DNA from: Allium sativum
Lineage: Eukaryota > Streptophyta > Magnoliopsida > Asparagales > Amaryllidaceae
Reading direction: 5' to 3'
NCBI GenBank assembly: GCA_030737875.1
Contig: CM060918.1
Coordinates: 769,042,552-769,106,551 of the forward strand
Length of the DNA: 64,000 bases
This document shows positions 56,500-64,000 of this stretch, piece after piece. Position 1 is the first letter of the stretch; every line of letters starts with the position of its first letter. The position numbers and the translations under genes are program-made. Under the pieces are notes generated by a model that had not been told where the DNA came from, did not search any database, and was given only the letters and a program-made list of their open reading frames with translations.

Positions 56500-58198
56500 T
56501 TAACTTTTGCTTCTAACTTGATAAGTCTGCTTGCATTTGACAATCCTAAATCGTCATTAGTTTAGCATTGGGTAATTCCTCAAGTTGAGTACACATCAAA
56601 TAAATTATGTTGTTGGGAGGGATCCTATTTGTTGTTTTAGATGTAGGATTTCTGGCCATAAATAAAAGTATGTCCAGTCTCTTCGTAAAATTGATTTCTT
56701 TCCATAAACAAAAGTTGTACTTGATTTCTTCATACCGTTTGATATATGTTTTCCTCCCTTGTTAAAATCATTGACGGACCATGACTATCACTTCCATTTG
56801 GAATTTATGAGATCATAATGTATTTTTGTTATGGATTAACAATAAAGGAGGAGAGGCTGTATATTTTGAACAAATTTCTTTGGTATTTTGATATGATTAT
56901 AACTGTTATATCTAATTAAACTAACATATACAATCCAGCTGGCATCCTAATCTGCCTGCATATTCGTCGAATGACAAGATCAATAGCCGAGAATTTTTTT
57001 TATCCCTTTCCAGTGCAATTTCGGTTGTCCAATTTAAATTCCAACATCTATGAATACAACAAACATGCACTTTTTACAATGTTTGAGTACATCTCAGGCT
57101 TTTAAACACTCATTTTCCAGTTATCGTCTCAAATAATCCAAAGTATTATAAGAGGAAAAAAATAAGAAAATTCTTAAATTATACATAAATTAACATGTAG
57201 GAAACTTTATATTTGGTTAATTTTGTAATCATCAAGATCAATTCAAATTGAACATTCATGTTATATTACTTGCTTCTATTAAGTAGTTGTTTAATATCAG
57301 CAGAAATTAGTTCAATCTGAACGTAGTTTGTCTTCTTCCTATCCGATTTAATGTTGTTTCTATTGTTACTTTCTTCAGGTTCATAGGCTTCATGTGAACA
57401 TGCAATCGCAAACAAACATATAACCATCTCAAACATAATAGATTCAAAGGACTGTAAGGTGCATGGCTTCAAATTTAAATCCACTGAATGTAATATCATT
57501 AAATTGTAGAAAACCAAGTATAATTAGGCAGTTAATACAGTTAATTCCTCCACGTCAGATACAAGCAAGTAGTGGTAGTCAAAAATCAGTGTTCATGTGA
57601 TGGAGGCAATATCATCAACCTACAAAAGGAGCTGCAGATTTTTTTCAAACATTTCACGCTTTTCTTTCATTTCTTTTTCTTCTTGCAAAAAGGTGAATTC
57701 CCTTCTCTTTTTTTATAATAATTTTTCCCTTTCGATCATTTCATTATTTTACAGAATTTTTAATGGGTTGAGATAATCCAGAATTCTCGATATTTAATTT
57801 TTACTGGAATAGTTAACCATAATGTCTGAATATGTATGAGAATATAATGTGTGGTGCGGTCATCCGTGTGATATATTTATATTGTATTCTTCCAGATAAT
57901 TTCTTAATGAACATGAAATACTAGTTGACATACTCATGCATTATGGTTTAATAATTCATCTTCATACTCTTGTCTCAAACAGATAAGGGGAATCTGAACG
58001 CCATTATATATTTTTGTTCTTCAGGAGTAACCTAATAATCTTGGAGCTGCAATCATGAATGTTCTAACGCCATTATATATCTCATAGGGGCTGGAATAGT
58101 CAATCCATTGTCTTTAATTAGCTAACAAAATGTTCTAGTACTACTGTTTAAACACAAAACTTGATCGAACACGGAATCGGTCTTATTGTTTCCACTAA
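56500..58198. other. unassigned non-coding stretch
   Basis: AT-rich with no recognised gene. AACGCCATTATATAT occurs twice (about 57999 and 58068). A TA/pyrimidine-rich stretch near 57640-57720 resembles a gene leader but no frame follows. Confidence 0.6.
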
Positions 58199-61100
58199 AA
58201 CTACAAGAAAAATATCATATTGCAACTAGCTATTTGCAGCAGGCGATAAATGACAGTTGCAGTAAATGATATTTAGCAACAGACCTATAATGGCAGTTGT
58301 AATAGGTAGGATTTAGCAACATGCATTTTCTTTCTATTGCTAAAAGCATATTTTTAGCAACTGCGCTTCCCTTTTTGTTGCAAAAAACATATTTTTAGCA
58401 ACTGTGCTTCCGTAACAGGTGCAACAAACATATTATTTGCAACTGCACTTCTTAGCCACCTGCATGCGAATAAATATTTTTAACTACTGTTTACGCCACT
58501 TGCAATAATTGTATTATTTTACAAATAATAAAGCCAATTGCGAAAAATATACTAAAAATAAGTATGATTATCTTTTAATAAGTAATCTTAAATAGTTACT
58601 ATTAAATGATTAACTACTAGTAATTATATAATATTTAAGATTAATATTTAATATTTAATAATTATTAATTAATAATAAATTTTAAGTACCTGTTATAAAG
58701 TGATATTTACATCTGATATTTAAATAATAATAATTAATAATTAACAAAATAATAATAATTAACATTTAAATAATAAAATAGATAAATAATTGTTAAATAA
58801 TAATAAATTAATAACAAAAAACTAATGGATAGTAATTAATAACTAATGGTAAACATAATTATTATTAAATACAAAGTACGAGTAATAAGTAATATTTAGT
58901 TATAATATAATAAGTATTAAGTAATAATAATAAATTAATGTGTATTAATACTTGAATAATTAACTTGATTAGTTATTAATAGTGTGTAAATTGTATTTAA
59001 TATTAAATATAATTAAAAAGAAATAAACAATTAATTATAATTAATAATATATACATAATAAACATAATTAAGAAGTATAAACAACTACATGTTAGTTTCT
59101 TCCTTTGCGAATCTTTATTTCATACGATAATTGAACTTCAAAGTTGAAATAAATATTTAAGTGTGACTTGACCAACGTGACCTAATAATTGTCAAATTGG
59201 TTAATTGATTACTATAAGAAAAACTATTATGTATAATGTTGAAAAACATCGAAATATAGCTAAATGTAATTACAATCTTTAAAATTTCAATCAAAAAAAT
59301 GTGATAGAATTAATAATATTTAATAACTATGCCGGATAGTTAGTAATATGATTTAACAAATAAATAACAAAAAATGTATGATAAATAGTTAAGTTTATGA
59401 TTAATGTTTTGTTATAAATATTTATAATTAAAATTTAAAAATAATATTTTCATTCATTGGTTTATAATGGAACTGGCAAAGATTCGTTGTTATGCAACAT
59501 CACTTTCAGATCTGTTCACACGAACATGTATAACGAGCAACAATAAAAGAACGTAATTGGTACAAATAACATTCGATTATCAACAGTCCATTAACAGATG
59601 GCTGCAAGCGAAATTTCAAGGCTCGCCACAATTTCATATTGGAATTCACTCGCCGCCACTACAGCAAGTTCACTCTATTACAAGGGTGGAAAACCATTGT
59701 AAAATACATTTTACAACAGTGGCGCCACCGTCGTGTATTAAGAAGTTGCAATAGACTAAAAGATTTTACAACTTTTTTGCACCGTTGCGACACCGTTGTG
59801 ACATTTGTATCTTACAATTGTTTTCCACCGTTGTAATAAACTTTATCACAACTGTAATGTTCCACTGTTGTTATAATTCACTTGTTTACAGATTTTTTAA
59901 AATTCTAGCAATTTAGTTTTAGCATTCACTTGTTTACAATAGAAACATAACGCCAAGTTCACTAATTAGTCGTATGTGCAAAAAAAATAGTAGCAAAGAA
60001 CATATGCATACTGATTAAAAAATAAATAAATAAAGACAATTCAAAACAAAATCAACATTTTTAATTATCAATCTACACTTTCAATCCTTTCCTTTCTACA
60101 CTTTTAATCGACACCTTTCATGTGCATTTTCATCAACCATCAACTACATTTCAATACCTTATATCATCAACTACAACCCATGCCTACACTAAACACCGTT
60201 CCATAGTTTTTGACTTGTAAGAAAAACTGGTTTTCTGGATGTATATCTATAGCTTATAAACTGGAGTTAACGAATCTTCTGAAGGCCACTATACAGATTA
60301 GCAGGGATGCAACAAAAGCCTCTAATTCATCATAGATAAAAGTTGATTGCAGGTTACCAAGTATCAACAACATTAATATATATTCTCAATTACCAACTAA
60401 ACACTTTCAAGGTAGCATTTAGAGTAATAAGTTATTGGTTCTAGCTGACTTTCTTGAGTGAAAGAACATCATCATGCGGATGAGATTCAAATACAACTGC
60501 CTTTGACATGTCAATAATCTTTCTTCCATCTAAAACACATGCAGATTCTTTTGTTATTTACGTCAACACTCCAGCGTTCATTCAACCTTCAAACCACTTC
60601 ATCCCAAACTGCTAAAATCATCCATAAATCTCCTACAAACTGGAAAACATATTCCTTCTCCACCATCCATCTACAAAAATCATCCAAAAATCGTACACCA
60701 TTCATCTGCTAAAACCATCAAACTACAACCAATTACCTTTTTTAATGCTACATATATGAAAACAAGTTGCGCCAGGCATTCATAATGCCACAAAGGGTGA
60801 TCCAATACACTTGATACGCAAAAACATGCCAAAGCAATGCATCTGAAATGACTAAAAGTCAAAAACAACTGTACTATAAAATAACCAAGCCAACAACGAA
60901 GAACATACCATCTATATGAGAGAAGCGCGATATTAAATGCAGACAACACCACCATAGGAAACGATCAATAACATTACTTTCAAGTATCTTGAGAGGACGA
61001 GTTCGGATCTTCCCTCGAACGACCCACTCATACAGAGAAACCACACGTCATGGAAAAAAATTCCAACGCACAACAATAGAAAACCCTGCAACAACCACTT

Positions 61101-62472
61101 GAAGACCAACTATCACCTAGATCGAGATGAAATTAGAAACGCATTCATCGTGAAATACAAACTCGAGACGAACCCGAGCATAGAAATACCACAAAGCAAC
61201 ATCGACCTGGGATCAGACCAAAATCAGACCCAAAAAACTCAAAAATTTTGCTACAAATTCAGGGATAAGCACATGGAGTAGGGGTGGCTTGCTTTAGAGG
61301 TGAACCTGGGATAAATGAGCTAGAAAGGAGGAGGTACAAAAAAAGGGAACTCATGCGATTTTTCAACCAGCGACAATGAAGCGAAATGGAGTAAAATCAA
61401 GGGTGATGTTGCAAAAGAGGCAGGATAGCGGATTGGGGACTCACACGAGAGGGGAGATGCAACCGCGAGAAAGAAGAGGCTGTTACAGGGAGAAAAGGAA
61501 ATTGGGGTTTGAAAGTGGGCGGCGGCAGAAGAAACAAGAAGGAAATTAGGTTTTGTATAGAAGAGATAAGAGGAAATTAAAAATTAAAAGGAAACAAGGT
61601 AGAGGGAAATGAAATTTTGGTGGAAAGAGAGCAGGAAATGAAATTACGCTTTTATTGTAAACTACCCTACGTTTATTACTGGATAATTTAAGAAACGATT
61701 ATACATCTTAGATTATAAACTAACTGGTACCTCTTAAAAAAACATACTTGAACCTCACACGCAAATACATGTGAACTCCAGATAGATGAAGCTTTTTTAG
61801 TTAAACAAATTAATAAGTATTTGATTAATTATTATTTATTGAAAATTATTATTTATCGAAAATTATTATCAATCATTAATTACTAGTATTTAATAGTGAA
61901 TTATTTGCAAATTATTAATTAATTAATTTTTTTACTTATTATTGATTATTAGTTATTACTTACTAATTAATTAATAATTATTAATTAATTATTAATTAGG
62001 ATTATTTCATATTTTAAATTAATTATTAATTAGGATTATTTCATATTAATAATAGTTATTATTTAACTTTTACTTATTTCTACTTAGTTATAATCGAGTA
62101 ATAATTATTAAAAACTTATAATGTATATGTTACTAATTATTAATTAATACGCAACTAAATTAAGTATTAAATATAAATTACTACTTATTGACTATTAATT
62201 ATTTAATAATAATTAATAAATATGATTGATTCCTATGTTTATTATTAATTATTAATTATTATTAAATATTAATATAATTAGTTATTAAATATAGATATTA
62301 TAAACATGAAGTTTGTTATATACATTTACTGCGACTAACAAAATAGAAAGTTGTTAAAAATATATTTATTACAACTTTAGGGAACTAACTGTTGTAAAAA
62401 AACATTTACTACAACTGTGCTTTTCTGACTGTTGTAAAATTAAAGTTGCATTATGGTGTTTTTGTTGTAGAG
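58199..62472. mobile_element. degenerate CACTA-like transposon
   Basis: The left end (from 58199) reads AACTACAAGAAAAATATC then ATATTGCAACT. The right end, complemented from 62472, reads CTCTACAACAAAAACACC then ATAATGCAACT. These form an imperfect terminal inverted repeat of about 27 bases with a CACTACAA-type start. Subterminal GCAACTG/CAGTTGC motifs are dense at both ends (58230-58520, 62320-62460). No 3-base duplication is evident (TAA left, CGC right). The interior is TTAATTA-rich. A block of CACCGTTG/TTACAAC motifs at 59690-59880 may be the end of another element, and a leader-like stretch reads leftwards from about 61650. No transposase. Confidence 0.6.
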
Positions 62473-63181
62473 CGCCTTTGTTTCCTTAACCCTAAATCCT
62501 AAATCCATTCCTACCAATCCATGGCAGACGTCTTTAATTTCAAAACAACACTCTACTATTCTCAATACTACAATGCTAAAATCACAGTAATATCAACTAG
62601 ATCACGCATCTTTCATGGGTCCTGCCTTCAGATTCCTATCGATGCTAGGATACGCTTAAGCTTTCATGATAATTAATGAATTCTTCCATTTGGGTTTTAC
62701 TTTTGCTTTCATTTTGCCTAGCTTTCATTTTGCCTGGTTTTTTCCAATCGCCTTCCTCTTTAAACCATATGCTCCTCATATTTTTAGATCTATCATGTAA
62801 CTCCTCTATTGTCCTATCCTCAGGCTTTGATAAGCCAATTGTAGTCAATTCCAGTGCGGCTACTCTGACCTAAACGATTCGTGGTCCCTTTCTACCTTGT
62901 GACTGCCTAACAACTAAAGTGGATGGTTTTCTGGGTACGTTATAATTATCGTTTGGAGTGTGTCTGTGTTTTAATCACTGGTGTTCTTTGCATCTCTCTT
63001 TAAGGTTGGGTTTTGAATTGCTTGTCTCTTGGATTTGCTATGTTTTGTTTGTTCTTTAAGAAGGTTGGCGTTTTTGTCTTAGTGTTGTCATGTGTTTGTC
63101 TGATTGCTGAGATTTTATACTGGTTAGTGATGGTGGTGCCTTATCTTGGTTCAACCCACAACGATTGCTTTGTAAAAGTTG
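62473..63181. other. unassigned stretch with small minus-strand frame
   Basis: A minus-strand frame at 62848-62645 (67 codons; SKPEDRTIEELHDRSKNMRS, then Lys-rich) is not recognised and could be an exon relic. The motif GCTTTCATTTTGCCT is tandemly repeated (about 62707-62738). The rest is T/G-rich without features. Confidence 0.45.
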
Positions 63182-64000
63182 TGTAAAGACCCGTAAATTC
63201 CCGCTCTTTGGATCGACCATAAACCACACAGGTCTGACCCAAGGGTCGGAAATCCACGAATACTTTAACTTTGGGAATACAACAACATCAGAACAATAAC
63301 AGCAGACTTTTATAACATCATAATAAATGTTACATCAGAGTACAGAATATATATCAGAGTACATTAAATAAATTTACAGCGGAAGATAATTTTACATTAC
63401 TTTAATACAGTGCAGCGGAAATAAAATAACTAAGACAGCGGAAGACTTTTCTATGCTCTGGACACAGCTTTGAGCTTCAATCCAGGATCCTGCTAAAGAG
63501 ATAAATATCTGCAAAAAAAGCTACTCGACTGCCCGTGTGGAAAAGAGGGCACCCGAGTTTGCAAAAGTGGAAACAAACAACGGGTCAGTCGTGGGACTGG
63601 TGTGAGAATTCTTAACTAATATAACTAATAGTAATAAGGCAAATCCAAGGACCACGCCACTAAAGCGGAACGGGTTTTATTCCAATGGACTGCCGTGCAT
63701 AATTTAAGTAAATCGTCAAAACAATGCAATGTTTTGTAGAAAAATGAAACCATCATAAGACCCAAGTCCCATCACACAATGCAACGCAAACCGGAGGATA
63801 GGGTTTTACCTTATAATGGTCAAACATGCTTGATACGATAAAAACGATATTATTATTAGTGTGTATATGTTTTAAAACATTTCAAAGTAAATGTATCAAT
63901 CCTAGGAAGCATAGGTACCATATGCTATGCCTCCATACTAGTAATACAATCAAAACCGCAAGGGTCGTATATGGAATTTGGATTTCCATCTGAGTCAAGG
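63182..64000 (-). repeat. partial LTR F, related to the 4.9 kb solo LTR
   Basis: Starts (plus strand) TGTAAAGACCCG at 63182. From about 63400 on it aligns collinearly with 29900-30540 of the solo LTR, for example GGACCACGCCACT, GCGGAACGGGTTT, CATCACACAATGCAA, TAGGGTTTTACCTTATAATGG. The same orientation makes this the end of a minus-strand LTR whose start lies right of the window. Similarity is around three quarters by eye, so it is a sister family or an old copy. Confidence 0.8.

Noticed and set aside
58120..58150. TTCTAGTACTACTG as the missing right end of the CACTA element at 50025
   Set aside because: Only partial match to the expected complement and no subterminal GTAGGAAA repeats beside it.

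Overview
This is a window of nuclear DNA from a flowering plant with a repeat-rich, AT-rich genome. I see no complete host gene. It is packed with LTR retrotransposons whose primer sites match plant initiator-tRNA-Met (TGGTATCAGAGC), plus Helitrons and CACTA-type DNA transposons. I cannot name the species.

Layout. 1-4734: 5' part of a minus-strand Ty3/gypsy element (GY1), cut by the window start. 4735-6771: minus-strand gypsy LTR (LTR B). 6772-12428: remains of a plus-strand chromovirus (element C), whose integrase is split by a 4 kb LTR (LTR A) and an inverted RT fragment. 12429-35987: the 3' LTR of element C, only about 3.2 kb of its own sequence but spread over 23.6 kb by insertions. These are a gag-only SIRE-like Ty1/copia element (13825-24669, TSD TGTGT) and Helitron X (25497-35004), which itself carries a 4.9 kb solo LTR (29713-34618, TSD TATAA). 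35988-37055 and 47523-48130: two halves of an old minus-strand reading frame resembling the 'putative gypsy type transposon' family, split by element D (37056-47517, a decayed gypsy element with both LTRs and TSD AAAAT). 48131-50024: non-coding, promoter-like. 50025 on: a CACTA-type end. 51793-56499: Helitron Y, minus strand, same family as X. 58199-62472: a degenerate CACTA-like element. 63182-64000: start of an LTR related to the solo LTR.

Two signals go beyond ordinary annotation. First, LTRs A, C and D each carry a tandem pair of about 85-base stem-loops, 0.8-1.2 kb downstream of the TATA box. Stem sequences differ from copy to copy but stay complementary, while the loop keeps a CCCGGAACCG core. 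This is compensatory change, and suggests a selected RNA (or DNA) structure in the retrotransposon leader. Second, LTRs A, B, C and D each have palindromes centred on GTCGAC about 95-130 bases upstream of the TATA box, again with family-specific flanks.

Reading frames are decayed almost everywhere (stops, frameshifts, lost catalytic residues). The SIRE-like copy has gag but no pol, so any mobility would need proteins supplied by another element. No tRNA, rRNA or CRISPR locus was found; one degenerate tRNA-Lys-like segment sits in LTR A. Family names rest on visible motifs and structure, not on database searches.
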